Assembly (NCBI GenBank): GCA_902765225.1
Contig: CACWYV010000003.1
Coordinates: 62,001 to 126,000, forward strand
Source: Candidatus Avelusimicrobium intestinale
GTDB taxonomy: Bacteria > Elusimicrobiota > Elusimicrobia > Elusimicrobiales > Elusimicrobiaceae
DNA length: 64,000 nucleotides
Direction: 5' to 3'
Position 1 is the first letter of the stretch. Each line of letters starts with the position of its first letter. The notes under the pieces are model-generated. The model made no database searches. It worked only from the letters and a program-made list of their open reading frames with translations, and was not told where the DNA came from. Below are positions 25,872 through 34,605 of this stretch, piece by piece. Both the position numbers and the translations under genes were made by a program.

Positions 25872-27158
25872 TTATTTGTAATTGGCTTTGGATTTCAAAA
25901 AGTCAAACACTTTGCGTTCGGTGAGTGTAGCCAGAATGTGGGCCTTGCGTTCCGCAAAGAATGCCTTGATTTTTTGTTCGTCCGATTTGTTTTGGGCAGA
26001 AGTTAAACTTTTATCCAATTCTGTTTTCCAATCTTCTTCCGTGGCTTCCAAGTTTTCTTTCTTGGCGATGGCATGCACAATGTATCCGATGCGCAAGTCT
26101 TTTTCCACAGTCGGACGGATGCGCTCTTCAAACGCTTTGTGTTGCTCGGCCGTCAATTGGTCGGGTTTGATTTGCGTCATGTTGTGCACAAAATTGTGTA
26201 AAGAAGATTCCGTATATTCTTCTACCAAACTTTGCGGCAGGGCAAAGTTGTTCATTTTAACGAGGTGATTTTCAATTTGTGTCACTTCGTCGCGTTGGGA
26301 ATTTTGCTTGGCCTCGGCATCCAGACTTTCCTTTACCTTGGCTTTCAGCGCGTCCAACGTTTCAAATCCCATATCTTTGGCAAAGTTATCGTCCAAATTG
26401 GGTACGATTTTGTTCTTGATATCATCTACCACTACATGGTACGAAACCGTATCGTTGCCGTCTTTGGTTTCAATGTCTTTTTCGTCCCCTTTTTTGAGCC
26501 CTTTGAGTCCTTCGGCCAAGCCGGGCATGGTTTGCGGAGCGGACATGTCCACCAGTTCGCTATCGGCACTTAATTTGTAATCGTCCGTACCGTTGCGCTT
26601 GCCGGAATAATGAATCACGGCGTAGCAAGTATCGTTAATAGTCGCTCCTTCGGCGGCACTTTCCAGCCGGGCATTGGCTTCCAATACGCGGGTTAAATTG
26701 TCTTGAACGTCCTTATCGGTAGCGGTATCCGGTTTTTTGGTAATTTCTATACCGGTATAATCCTTAACGTCAAATTCGGGGGTAACGTCCACTGCCATTT
26801 CAAAACAGAGGGACTTGCCTTCTTGAAAGGCGGCAAAATCCGCTTTGGTTAAAGTCGGAACACCTACGGCATCTAATTTAGTAGTGTTTACAGCCGCCCC
26901 AATAGCGGCCTTTACGGCTAAATCCAAGGCGCGTTCCTTAATATGCCCGGCGAAGTTTTGTTTCACCAGATCCAACGGTACTTTACCGGCGCGGAAACCT
27001 TGCATTTGCGCGCGGGATTGTACCTGTACGGCTGCATTTTGAAAACTGCGGTTCACTAATTCTGCCGAGGCCTCTACTGATAAAGTAACCCGGCATCCTT
27101 CTTTGCCTATTTGTTGGGCTTTGACTTCTCCGGCCTGGGCCGTTTTGAAAATGGACAT
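25872..27158 (-). CDS. tig: Trigger factor (ribosome-associated chaperone, prolyl isomerase)
   Basis: 428 residues from ATG 27158 (AGGAGTG upstream); a longer frame runs back into the tRNA and is rejected. N-terminal ribosome-binding domain with the signature region MQGFRAGKVPLDLVKQNF (cf. G-F-R-x-G-K-x-P), central FKBP-like domain (about 160-245, ATINDTCYAVIHYSGK), and helical C-terminal arms. Binds at the exit tunnel and folds nascent chains. Lies just downstream of tRNA-Lys and tRNA-Leu on the same strand and may be transcribed with them. Confidence 0.93.
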   Translation of the reverse strand: MSIFKTAQAGEVKAQQIGKEGCRVTLSVEASAELVNRSFQNAAVQVQSRAQMQGFRAGKVPLDLVKQNFAGHIKERALDLAVKAAIGAAVNTTKLDAVGVPTLTKADFAAFQEGKSLCFEMAVDVTPEFDVKDYTGIEITKKPDTATDKDVQDNLTRVLEANARLESAAEGATINDTCYAVIHYSGKRNGTDDYKLSADSELVDMSAPQTMPGLAEGLKGLKKGDEKDIETKDGNDTVSYHVVVDDIKNKIVPNLDDNFAKDMGFETLDALKAKVKESLDAEAKQNSQRDEVTQIENHLVKMNNFALPQSLVEEYTESSLHNFVHNMTQIKPDQLTAEQHKAFEERIRPTVEKDLRIGYIVHAIAKKENLEATEEDWKTELDKSLTSAQNKSDEQKIKAFFAERKAHILATLTERKVFDFLKSKANYK

Positions 27159-27193
27159 CTTTACACTCCTTGTATCGGACGAAGCCGAAACTA

Positions 27194-27275
27194 TGGACGG
27201 AGAGGGACTCGAACCCTCACGGATCACTCCATACGCTCCTAAGGCGTACGCGTCTACCGATTCCGCCACCCGTCC
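27194..27275 (-). tRNA. tRNA-Leu (anticodon TAG)
   Basis: 82 nt, class II. Acceptor GGACGGG/TCCGTCC (one G.U), anticodon stem TACGC/GCGTA with loop CTTAGGA, long variable arm TGGAGTGATCCGT, T-loop TTCGAGT, discriminator A, no encoded CCA. Confidence 0.93.
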
Positions 27276-27308
27276 GTATATGTTGATTTTTGTTAGAACT
27301 TCAAAAAG

Positions 27309-27381
27309 TGGGCCATGTGAGGCTCGAACTCACGACCTTACGCTTAAGAGGCGTCTGCTCTACCAACTGAGCTAATGGCCC
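27309..27381 (-). tRNA. tRNA-Lys (anticodon CTT)
   Basis: 73 nt. Acceptor GGGCCAT/ATGGCCC fully paired, D-arm GCTC/GAGC, anticodon loop CTCTTAA (CTT) on stem GACGC/GCGTA with a 27-43 mismatch, T-loop TTCGAGC, discriminator A, no encoded CCA. Confidence 0.92.
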
Positions 27382-27393
27382 GAACGATACCTT

Positions 27394-27402
27394 ATTATAC
27401 CA
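27394..27402 (-). promoter_or_regulatory. Extended -10 promoter of tRNA-Lys/tRNA-Leu (and possibly tig)
   Basis: Minus strand TGGTATAAT (-10 TATAAT at 27394-27399) 12 nt before the tRNA-Lys 5' end. The -35 is weak. Confidence 0.7.
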
Positions 27403-27434
27403 TATTTGCAGATCTTATGCGCTACAGACCGTTG

Positions 27435-29189
27435 TCATTGCCGGGGTAAAACCGGTCGGCTGTTTGTAAAAGTGCTCATCAGGTTGAGCAGATTTTTATC
27501 CGAGGGACGGGTAGAGCGCAAGGGTACCACCTGTTGACGTTGGGAGGTGGTTACAATGGCAAAATCCTCTTTAATATCAAACACGCTTCGTTTGGCGTTT
27601 ACATCAAACAAACTGTGCCCGAAAAATGCGGCCGGCGGTTCTATATTAAGCAGGTCTAATATAGTCGGGGCGATATCCAGTTGGCTGGCCAAAGGGTCCG
27701 CGGTGACGGGGGCGGTGATTTTTTTGCGGGTGAGGATGATAAACGGTAAATTATCAAATTCAGGCCGGAACGGAGTGAATAAATCTACCGTTGGCATATT
27801 GGAATACGAGGGATGGTCCGGCGTAATGAGAACAAGTGTTTTGTCATCCCATAATCCCCGCTGTTTTAGTCCATCCAAAAAGTGTTCCACGTCTTGACCA
27901 AAGCGCGCAAATGCACGGGGCAAAGTCGGTGTTTTATAATCTTTATGGTCAATTTCCGTGTATGGTTCTTCCAAGTAATCCAAGCGGCCCAACGGTACGT
28001 GGGAATCTACCGTCAGGACGGTAATGAAGGTGGGTTCGTTTTTGTGTTCACTTAAAAATTCAAGTGCATAATCAAATAGTTTTCGGTCTAATAAACCCCA
28101 CCAGTTCACGTGTTTTTTATAATCGTCCCGAGTTTTGAAATAGGTAGCTCCGATGACTTCTTCAAATCCGGCCTGTTTAAATAACAAATGCTCATCCATA
28201 TACGTTTCGTTGGCTCCGCGTAAAAATGCCGTGTGAAAGCCGCGTTCTTTGAGCATCCGCACAAAGGAAACGGGATAGCCGTTTTCATACGTCAGTTTGA
28301 CAAACGGGTGAGAAGTAAAAATAACCGACAGCCCGTACAAGGTAGAAAGCGAAACGTGTTTGAGTGAAGCCGAGGGATAATTTTTATACAAGGTATCCAA
28401 CGGGGCACTGGCTTGCGGCGGGATACGGGGATTGAAATGGTGCATATATTTATTGGATAACGATTCGGCCGCAATCAAAATGACGCGGTTGTAAGGGCGT
28501 CCGACTCCTGTATTTTGGGCGGAAAAAACATTATATTCCCGTGCCAAAGCGGCTGTTTGCTTATCCAGTTCAAAGCGCGCCGGCGGCGTTTGGGCCAGTT
28601 TGGTTTGCAGGGTATAGATGATGGAAGGAGGGACCAGATAAGAAGTATAAAAATCGTTGGGTGCGGACAAAAATTGGAGCGGTGTCCACGTCAGCAGTAG
28701 CAAAAACCCGGCTAAGCACACAACGGCGCGGCGGAGCGTATCCTTGACGGGGGTGGCAGTAAAAAACCGGCGGAATACAAACGCACAAAACAGAAAGACA
28801 AGAGCAAAATAGGTAAGTAGCCGCCAATCGGTCATGAAATTATAATCGCCGCCTTGTACCGTATCCAAATACTTGGCCCCGAAGCGTTCCCGGAAGTAGA
28901 TTAGGAGCACAAAATCGGCCGTCATCAAAAAATAATATACAAACCCGATGACGGACAAAATCCACTTGTTTTTCAACCCGATTAAATTTAAAAGTGCCAA
29001 TCCCAGCCCAATAAAACAACACTCGCACAGGCCCTTAACTAAGCTAAGCGATACGGCATTGGCGGGGGTAAGCCGTCCCAGTTGGTGCAACCCAAACAAT
29101 CCCAGTAACACCGCCGGAGCGGATAAAATGAGAAGTAACTTCCAGTGAGTTTTAAACGGAGATAATAAATAATTGCGTACAAAAGCCAT
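27435..29189 (-). CDS. LtaS/EptA-type membrane sulfatase-fold phosphotransferase
   Basis: 584 residues. Five N-terminal membrane helices (about 20-40, 45-70, 77-97, 122-142, 158-175), then a periplasmic alkaline-phosphatase-fold domain from about 230. Visible: ILIAAESLS (metal-site Glu), LSTLYGLSVIFTSHP where the family's catalytic Thr lies, HVPLG, and TPDHPS (metal-binding Asp/His). The family transfers phosphoglycerol or phosphoethanolamine from phospholipid to surface glycans. In a Gram-negative, modification of LPS or periplasmic glucan (OpgB/EptA-like) is more likely than lipoteichoic acid. Monocistronic; its promoter overlaps the divergent thrS promoter. Confidence 0.82.
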   Translation of the reverse strand: MAFVRNYLLSPFKTHWKLLLILSAPAVLLGLFGLHQLGRLTPANAVSLSLVKGLCECCFIGLGLALLNLIGLKNKWILSVIGFVYYFLMTADFVLLIYFRERFGAKYLDTVQGGDYNFMTDWRLLTYFALVFLFCAFVFRRFFTATPVKDTLRRAVVCLAGFLLLLTWTPLQFLSAPNDFYTSYLVPPSIIYTLQTKLAQTPPARFELDKQTAALAREYNVFSAQNTGVGRPYNRVILIAAESLSNKYMHHFNPRIPPQASAPLDTLYKNYPSASLKHVSLSTLYGLSVIFTSHPFVKLTYENGYPVSFVRMLKERGFHTAFLRGANETYMDEHLLFKQAGFEEVIGATYFKTRDDYKKHVNWWGLLDRKLFDYALEFLSEHKNEPTFITVLTVDSHVPLGRLDYLEEPYTEIDHKDYKTPTLPRAFARFGQDVEHFLDGLKQRGLWDDKTLVLITPDHPSYSNMPTVDLFTPFRPEFDNLPFIILTRKKITAPVTADPLASQLDIAPTILDLLNIEPPAAFFGHSLFDVNAKRSVFDIKEDFAIVTTSQRQQVVPLRSTRPSDKNLLNLMSTFTNSRPVLPRQ

Positions 29190-29285
29190 AGGATCCTCTT
29201 AATTTTATATAATTATTATATCTTATTGAGGACCTTCGCTGCCCGGCCCGGTCGTGGTGGCCGGCGGGAGCGTAGCGTAAATCAC
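29190..29285. promoter_or_regulatory. Divergent promoter region and thrS leader with a GC hairpin
   Basis: TATAAT at 29208-29213 (plus) faces AT-rich -10-like sequence on the minus strand. The thrS leader holds hairpin 29237-29272: outer CGCT/AGCG, inner CCGGCC/GGCCGG, 10-nt loop CGGTCGTGGT containing CGT. No strong Shine-Dalgarno precedes ATG 29286; GGGAG is 14 nt away, inside the hairpin. Confidence 0.55.
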
Positions 29286-31037
29286 ATGGAAAATAATGAA
29301 CTTGAAGTAAAACGCCACTCGTGCGCGCATGTCATGGCGCAGGCAGTGCAGCAGTTGTTCCCCGGTACGAAACTTGGTATCGGTCCGGCTATTGAAAATG
29401 GTTTTTATTACGATTTTGATTGTCCGCACGCATTTACGCCGGAAGATCTAAAAACCATTGAAACAAAGATGAAAGAAATCATTAAAGCGCGTCAACCCTT
29501 TGAGCGTAAAGAGATGAGCAAAGCCGAAGCCAAAGAATTTTTTGAAAAACGCGGCGAAACATATAAATTGGAATTATTGGAAGAGTTAGAGGACGGCTCT
29601 ATTACCGTTTATATCAACGGCGATTATGCCGACCTTTGCCGTGGCCCGCACGTGGAACATACCGGTAAAGTAAACAGTTTTAAACTCACGACTATTGCCG
29701 GGGCCTATTGGCGCGGAGATGAAAAACGTCCGATGCTCCAACGCATTTACGGGTTGTGTTTTGATACGAAAGATGAATTAAACGCCTACGTCAAACAACA
29801 GGAAGAAGCCGCCAAACGCGACCACCGTAAACTGGGGCCGGAGTTGGACTTATTCAGCATCAATGACAACATCGGGCCGGGGTTGATTTTAATGCATCCC
29901 AAAGGTGGTATGTTGCGCAAAATTTTGGAAGACTGGATTAAAGACCAAAACTTAAAACGCGGTTACGATTTAGTGGTCAGCCCGCATATCGCGCGCTACC
30001 ACCTGTTTGAAATCAGCGGGCACGCGGGGTTCTATTCGGATAGTATGTTTAAACCGATGGAAATTGATGAAGAAAAATATCAAATCAAACCGATGAACTG
30101 CCCTTTCCACGTGGAAATTTATAAAACCCACTTGCGCAGTTACCGCGATTTACCGCTGCGCTTTAGCGAACTGGGTACGGTGTACCGTTACGAACGTTCC
30201 GGTGCACTCCACGGGCTGATGCGGGTGCGCGGGTTTACACAGGATGATGCGCATATTTTTTGCATGCCCGAACAAGTGGAAAGCGAAGTTAAACAGGCCT
30301 TTGAATATGCTAAACATATTTTTAAAACGTTCGGTTTTGAAAAATATGCCGTGGAACTTTCCACGCGTGATCCCGAACATCCGGAACATTTTACCGGTGA
30401 TGTAAAAGAGTGGGAACGCGCCGAAAACGCGCTTAAAAAAGTGTTGGAAGAAAGCCAGATTCCGTACACTACCCACGCCGGGGAAGCCGCCTTTTATGGA
30501 CCGAAAATTGATATTAAAGTAATGGATGCTATCGGCCGGTTGTGGCAGTTATCCACTATTCAGTTTGATTTTAATCTGCCCGAGCGGTTTGACCTGGAAT
30601 ATGTGGCGCCGGAAGGACGCCAACGGCCTATTATGGTGCACCGCGCGATGTTTGGCAGTATTGAGCGGTTCACCGGAGTGATTATTGAGCATTTTGCGGG
30701 ATGGTTCCCGTTGTGGCTTGCCCCGGTACAAGTGAAAATCTTAACGCTGACTGACGAGCAGATTCCGTTTGCACAGGAAGTTGCCGCCCAAATGCGCGCG
30801 GCGGGCTTGCGGCCTGAATTGGATGTACGTCCCGAGAAATTGGGCTTAAAAATCCGGGAAGCGCATATGCAGCGTATCCCGTACACGGCGATTATCGGCA
30901 AGAACGAAGCCGCCAACGGTACGCTTACCCTGCGTTTGAAGGATGGTACAAACACCCAGCCGCTACCGGTGAACGAAGTGATTAAACGGATGCAGGAAGA
31001 AGTAAATACGTTTAGTTTAACAAACCTACTTAAGTAA
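29286..31037 (+). CDS. thrS: Threonyl-tRNA synthetase lacking the TGS domain
   Basis: 583 residues versus about 640 in E. coli. Begins directly with the editing (N2) domain, HSCAHVMAQAVQQLFP at residues 11-26, followed by ADLCRGPHV; the usual 60-residue N-terminal TGS domain is absent. Class II catalytic core: MNCPFHVEIY, RYERSGALHGLMRVRGFTQDDAHIF (motif 2) and HRAMFGSIERF (motif 3); C-terminal anticodon-binding domain from about 480. An upstream TTG at 29226 would add 20 residues that do not look like TGS. tRNA-Thr(CGT) lies 100 nt downstream in the opposite direction. Confidence 0.95.
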   Translation: MENNELEVKRHSCAHVMAQAVQQLFPGTKLGIGPAIENGFYYDFDCPHAFTPEDLKTIETKMKEIIKARQPFERKEMSKAEAKEFFEKRGETYKLELLEELEDGSITVYINGDYADLCRGPHVEHTGKVNSFKLTTIAGAYWRGDEKRPMLQRIYGLCFDTKDELNAYVKQQEEAAKRDHRKLGPELDLFSINDNIGPGLILMHPKGGMLRKILEDWIKDQNLKRGYDLVVSPHIARYHLFEISGHAGFYSDSMFKPMEIDEEKYQIKPMNCPFHVEIYKTHLRSYRDLPLRFSELGTVYRYERSGALHGLMRVRGFTQDDAHIFCMPEQVESEVKQAFEYAKHIFKTFGFEKYAVELSTRDPEHPEHFTGDVKEWERAENALKKVLEESQIPYTTHAGEAAFYGPKIDIKVMDAIGRLWQLSTIQFDFNLPERFDLEYVAPEGRQRPIMVHRAMFGSIERFTGVIIEHFAGWFPLWLAPVQVKILTLTDEQIPFAQEVAAQMRAAGLRPELDVRPEKLGLKIREAHMQRIPYTAIIGKNEAANGTLTLRLKDGTNTQPLPVNEVIKRMQEEVNTFSLTNLLK

Positions 31038-31060
31038 AGAATAAGTGTTTGCTTGATTGA

Positions 31061-31098
31061 CTCCCCCGGCCTATTTATGCGGCCGGGGGAGTGTTCTT
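31061..31098 (+). terminator. Terminator after thrS
   Basis: CTCCCCCGGCC/GGCCGGGGGAG, 11-bp stem, followed by TGTTCTTTC. Confidence 0.85.
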
Positions 31099-31104
31099 TC
31101 AATT

Positions 31105-31131
31105 AAAAAAGCACCCGTTGAGGTGCTTTTT
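31105..31131 (-). terminator. Terminator after tRNA-Thr
   Basis: Minus strand AAAAAGCACC/GGTGCTTTTTT hairpin ending in T-run, immediately 3' of tRNA-Thr. Confidence 0.85.
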
Positions 31132-31138
31132 AAATTTC

Positions 31139-31211
31139 AGCCAAGACGGGGGATCGAACCCCGGACCTATCGCTTACGAAGCGATTGCTCTACCAGCTGA
31201 GCTATCTTGGC
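31139..31211 (-). tRNA. tRNA-Thr (anticodon CGT)
   Basis: 73 nt. Acceptor GCCAAGA/TCTTGGC, D-arm GCTC/GAGC, anticodon stem ATCGC/GCGAT with loop TTCGTAA, T-loop TTCGATC, discriminator T, no encoded CCA. Converges on thrS. Confidence 0.93.
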
Positions 31212-31350
31212 ACAAAGGGAAATTTTTACTTCTTTTCTATATTTTACAAAATAAGTTCATTTTTTGCACGCGCTTTTTCCCGCCGGGTTGCTATCGCAGG
31301 TGCGCCGACCAAATTGGTATAATAGAATAAATGAAAACAAAGGAGTTGTT

Positions 31351-32229
31351 GTGTCTGCTTTAGCCGCCGCGTGGGTGTGCTGGGCGATTGTCGGATTTTC
31401 CCCGGTAGTCGGTAAATGGGCGGTCGGGGTGATTAGTCCGGCTTTGCTCGTCTTTCTGGGAACGTTGAGCGGTGTGTTGTATTTCGCTCCGTGGGTTACC
31501 CAACACCGTCAGTGGAAACAATTATTTGCGCCCAACTTGCTCGGAAAATTCTTATTTATCGGTACGTTTGGCACCGCCCTTCCGTTTACGATTTCGCTGG
31601 TGGCTCTCCATTATACCACGCCGGGAAACGCTGCCATTTTGCAGCAATCGGAGTTGTTTTACTCCCTGTTAATAGCATTTTTTTTCTTGCGGGAAATTCC
31701 TACCAAAAGCCAATTGGCGGGTAGTGCTCTGATCGTGGCAGGAGTGTGGATTATTCTGGCACACGGATATGATACGGCGCATTGGACGGGTGATTTGCTT
31801 ATCGTGGGCAGTACCTGGATGTTGCAAGCCGGCTCCGCCGTAGCCAAGCGGTTACCCAAAAATTTAGATTACCGGCTTATAGGCATGGCACGGAATTTGT
31901 TTGCCGTTCCGGCACTACTGATTATTTTGATAGTTTTGTACCTGCGGCAGGAGCCGTTTACTTTCGTATTTTCACCCCGTTTGTTGGGGATATGGGGGTA
32001 CACCGGAATTTTAAAATACGGGCTGGCGATGGTCGTTTGGTATAAGGCCATCCGTGCGTTGGATTTAAGTAAAGTAACCGCCATTTATTTATCGTACCCG
32101 GTTTTGTCGTTACTGATATCGGCCGCAGTAGGAATGGAAGTACCGTCGTGGCAACAGGGAATCGGGCTCGTTGTGACGGTTGCGGGGGCCTATTGGATTA
32201 GTCTGACAGTCCAAAAAGAAGGACATTAA
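31351..32229 (+). CDS. EamA/DMT-family transporter (first of a tandem pair)
   Basis: 292 residues from GTG 31351, which has AAAGGAG 6 nt upstream; frame-upstream ATG lies before the promoter. Ten predicted membrane helices in two EamA halves: first half with TPGNAAILQQSELFYSLLIAF, second with LSKVTAIYLSYPVLSLLI. Such carriers export amino acids or small metabolites; substrate unknown. Extended -10 TGGTATAAT at about 31314-31322. Paralogue of the next gene. Confidence 0.88.
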   Translation: MSALAAAWVCWAIVGFSPVVGKWAVGVISPALLVFLGTLSGVLYFAPWVTQHRQWKQLFAPNLLGKFLFIGTFGTALPFTISLVALHYTTPGNAAILQQSELFYSLLIAFFFLREIPTKSQLAGSALIVAGVWIILAHGYDTAHWTGDLLIVGSTWMLQAGSAVAKRLPKNLDYRLIGMARNLFAVPALLIILIVLYLRQEPFTFVFSPRLLGIWGYTGILKYGLAMVVWYKAIRALDLSKVTAIYLSYPVLSLLISAAVGMEVPSWQQGIGLVVTVAGAYWISLTVQKEGH

Positions 32230-32255
32230 CCTTTCCATTTTCGTCTAGAATTAGG

Positions 32256-32261
32256 TACAAT
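32256..32261 (+). promoter_or_regulatory. -10 box, leaderless start of second EamA gene
   Basis: TACAAT ending 7 nt before ATG 32269, no ribosome site between. Confidence 0.6.
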
Positions 32262-32268
32262 AGAATAT

Positions 32269-33159
32269 ATGTCTAAATTATCTCCCTTGGTGGCTATTTG
32301 GTTGTCGTGTGTATGTACGGCAATCAATGTAGTTATTTCCAAGATGGCCACACCGTACGTTACTTCGGCCCTGTTTTTGTTGGGGGCTTGTTTTAGCGCT
32401 TGTGTGTTACTGTCTTTTCCGTTAGGGAAACAGGGGTGGCGGCGCATCTGGGCCCCGGATGTGCGGTGGAAAGGGTTAGGCATGGGTACATTTGGTACGG
32501 CGCTCACTATGACCGTGTTTATGGTGGCATTAAATTATACCACGCCGGTAAACAGTGCCGTAGATAACCAGTTTGAAATTATTTACTCGCTGATTTTATC
32601 CACCCTAATCTTGAAGGAAAGGCCGACGTTCAAACAAATCAGTGGGTCTTTGTTCATTTTGATGGGTGTAATTTTGATCATTGTAAAAGGCGGCAGTTTT
32701 ATGCAGGCTAAAGGTGATTTTATGATTTTGGGTAGTTTGTGGATGTTCCAAATCAGTCATATTTTTGCCAAAAAACTTCCGGCAGATTTAACGGCTACAC
32801 AAATCGCCGCCGCGCGTGCTTTCTATGCCATGCCGGCCCTTATCGTTTTGTTGGGGGCGCTTTACATCATTCAGGGACCGTTTTTGTTTGAGAGCAACAC
32901 CGTTTTGTGGGGAACCTTACTGGGAAGCGCGGTCATCAATTACGTGACGGGTAATATTTTGTGGTATCACACGATTCGGAATATGGATTTAAGTAAAGCC
33001 ACTGCCATTATTTTGTGTTATCCGGTGTTTACTTTTATCTTCTCGGTGCTGTTGGGACAAGATGCCTTTTCTGTTTACAAAGTGTGGGGCCTGATATTGG
33101 CAGTGGGCGGGGCCTACTTGGTGACCAGTAGTGCCAAGCGACAAGGAGCCAAAAGATGA
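32269..33159 (+). CDS. EamA/DMT-family transporter (second of a tandem pair)
   Basis: 296 residues, ten hydrophobic helices, two EamA repeats. It shares landmark segments with the preceding gene: GTFGTAL, LNYTTP, FEIIYSLI, and LSKATAIILCYPVFTFIFS near the C-terminus, indicating tandem duplication. Its stop overlaps the next start (ATGA), coupling it to the HAD phosphatase. Substrate unknown. Confidence 0.88.
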   Translation: MSKLSPLVAIWLSCVCTAINVVISKMATPYVTSALFLLGACFSACVLLSFPLGKQGWRRIWAPDVRWKGLGMGTFGTALTMTVFMVALNYTTPVNSAVDNQFEIIYSLILSTLILKERPTFKQISGSLFILMGVILIIVKGGSFMQAKGDFMILGSLWMFQISHIFAKKLPADLTATQIAAARAFYAMPALIVLLGALYIIQGPFLFESNTVLWGTLLGSAVINYVTGNILWYHTIRNMDLSKATAIILCYPVFTFIFSVLLGQDAFSVYKVWGLILAVGGAYLVTSSAKRQGAKR

Positions 33160-34010
33160 AAAAACTCGTTTTATTTGATCTGGACGGAACTCTGGTGGAT
33201 GCCGGAGGTTGCGGGCGACGGGCGTTGGTGCATGCCATGAAAAATTTATATGGCGTTACCCCGCAGTTTGACCATACGTTGATTTCCGGTCGGACGGATG
33301 AAGACAACTTTACGGTTGTTTATGGGTTAATCAAAAAAGGTAAAAAACCTTCCGCCACGGAAATGAAAAAAATGAAAGCCGCCTATTTGGACCTGTTGCC
33401 ACAGGAAGTACAGGCTTCGGTGCGGGGGAAAAAATATAAATTGGTGCGCGGGGTAAAAAAATTCTTGGAGTTTTTAGCTAAAGATAAGGACATGATTTTA
33501 GGGTTAGGTACGGGTAATTTGGAGGAAGGGGCCCGGCTTAAACTGGAACCCAGCGGACTGGGAAAATTCTTTACGGTAGGTGGATACGGTTCTGACGGAC
33601 GCACCCGCGAGGAGATGCTTAAATCCGCGGTTAAACGGGCCGAAAAAAAATACAAAACCCACCTGGAGCCGCAGAACGTGTTTGTCATCGGAGATACACA
33701 CCGAGATATTGTGGCCGCTAAAAATTGCGGATTTCACAGCGCGGTGTTGACCAACGGATTCGGAGAGGCACAGAAAATTCAGCGGGCCGCGGCCGAATTG
33801 GAAGCGCGGGATTTTGTCAAAGATTTTACCTTATTTTGTGTGTGGCTCGGTATCAAAGCCGACCCCAAAGGCATTAAGCGGGGCCGTTATATTATGCCGG
33901 CCACGGCCATTGAACACGTTTTTTTCAGCCGAACCGGTATTGATGAAGACCGTTTGAAAATGTTGCGTATTAAAAAATACGAGGATTTGGAATCCGGTAC
34001 GATTATGTAA
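33156..34010 (+). CDS. HAD-superfamily phosphatase (phosphoglycolate-phosphatase-like)
   Basis: 284 residues. HAD motif I DLDGTLV (residues 8-14) with helical cap, motif II GLGTGN, motif III Lys, motif IV VIGDTHRDI. The last 60 residues after the HAD core (KGIKRGRYIMPATAIEHVFF onward) are an extra tail not seen in Gph and of unknown role. Translationally coupled to the EamA gene; substrate unknown. Confidence 0.85.
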   Translation: MKKLVLFDLDGTLVDAGGCGRRALVHAMKNLYGVTPQFDHTLISGRTDEDNFTVVYGLIKKGKKPSATEMKKMKAAYLDLLPQEVQASVRGKKYKLVRGVKKFLEFLAKDKDMILGLGTGNLEEGARLKLEPSGLGKFFTVGGYGSDGRTREEMLKSAVKRAEKKYKTHLEPQNVFVIGDTHRDIVAAKNCGFHSAVLTNGFGEAQKIQRAAAELEARDFVKDFTLFCVWLGIKADPKGIKRGRYIMPATAIEHVFFSRTGIDEDRLKMLRIKKYEDLESGTIM

Positions 34011-34022
34011 GAGGAACAAAGT

Positions 34023-34592
34023 ATGGAATGGTTCACCGCTGCAGAACGTTTTACGGCCGCCTTGGCCAGTTCTGACCCGACTCCGGGCGGGGGGGCGGCT
34101 GCCGCGCATGCGGGGGCAATGGGCTGTGCGTTAGCATTGATGGCTGTTCAAACTACGCTGAAGCGTAAATCAACGCAGACAGATGCCAGAAATCGATTGG
34201 AAAAATCAAGAAATCGTTTGGTGGCGTTAAAAAAACAAATGAACGGATATGTGTCCCAAGACGGCGAAGCGTATACGGCGTATTTAACGGCCAAAAAACT
34301 TCCGTTGGACGATCCGTCGCGGGAGGAAGCCATCCAACAGGCCCTGGCTTTTGCCGCCAGTGTACCTGCAGATACGGCGAAAACCGCAGTAGAAATACTG
34401 AAAGAAACCGAGGTGCTCAAAGACGATGTTTGCGCGGCTATTGTGCCGGACGTATATTGTGCCAAACACTTGTTGCAAGCGTGCATCCGTTGTGCGGTGG
34501 AAAATATCCGGGCCAATGCGCAGTTCATTCAAAACAACGATACCAAAACAATGTTGGAAAAACAAATCGCTGTTTTGCTAAAATCGTGTTAA
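34023..34592 (+). CDS. Cyclodeaminase/cyclohydrolase family protein (FTCD-C/FchA-like)
   Basis: 189 residues, alpha-helical. The signature DPTPGGGAAAAHAGAMG (29-45) and helices resembling methenyl-THF cyclohydrolase FchA and the C-terminal domain of formiminotransferase cyclodeaminase are present. Expected role: one-carbon folate metabolism. No formate-THF ligase or histidine-degradation genes nearby. Same direction as the HAD gene, 12 nt apart. Confidence 0.85.
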   Translation: MEWFTAAERFTAALASSDPTPGGGAAAAHAGAMGCALALMAVQTTLKRKSTQTDARNRLEKSRNRLVALKKQMNGYVSQDGEAYTAYLTAKKLPLDDPSREEAIQQALAFAASVPADTAKTAVEILKETEVLKDDVCAAIVPDVYCAKHLLQACIRCAVENIRANAQFIQNNDTKTMLEKQIAVLLKSC

Positions 34593-34605
34593 CGAGGAAT
34601 CTTTT

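Noticed and set aside
29214-29285. T-box riboswitch before thrS
   Set aside because: The leader is only about 70 nt and lacks the T-box antiterminator sequence and specifier stem layout.
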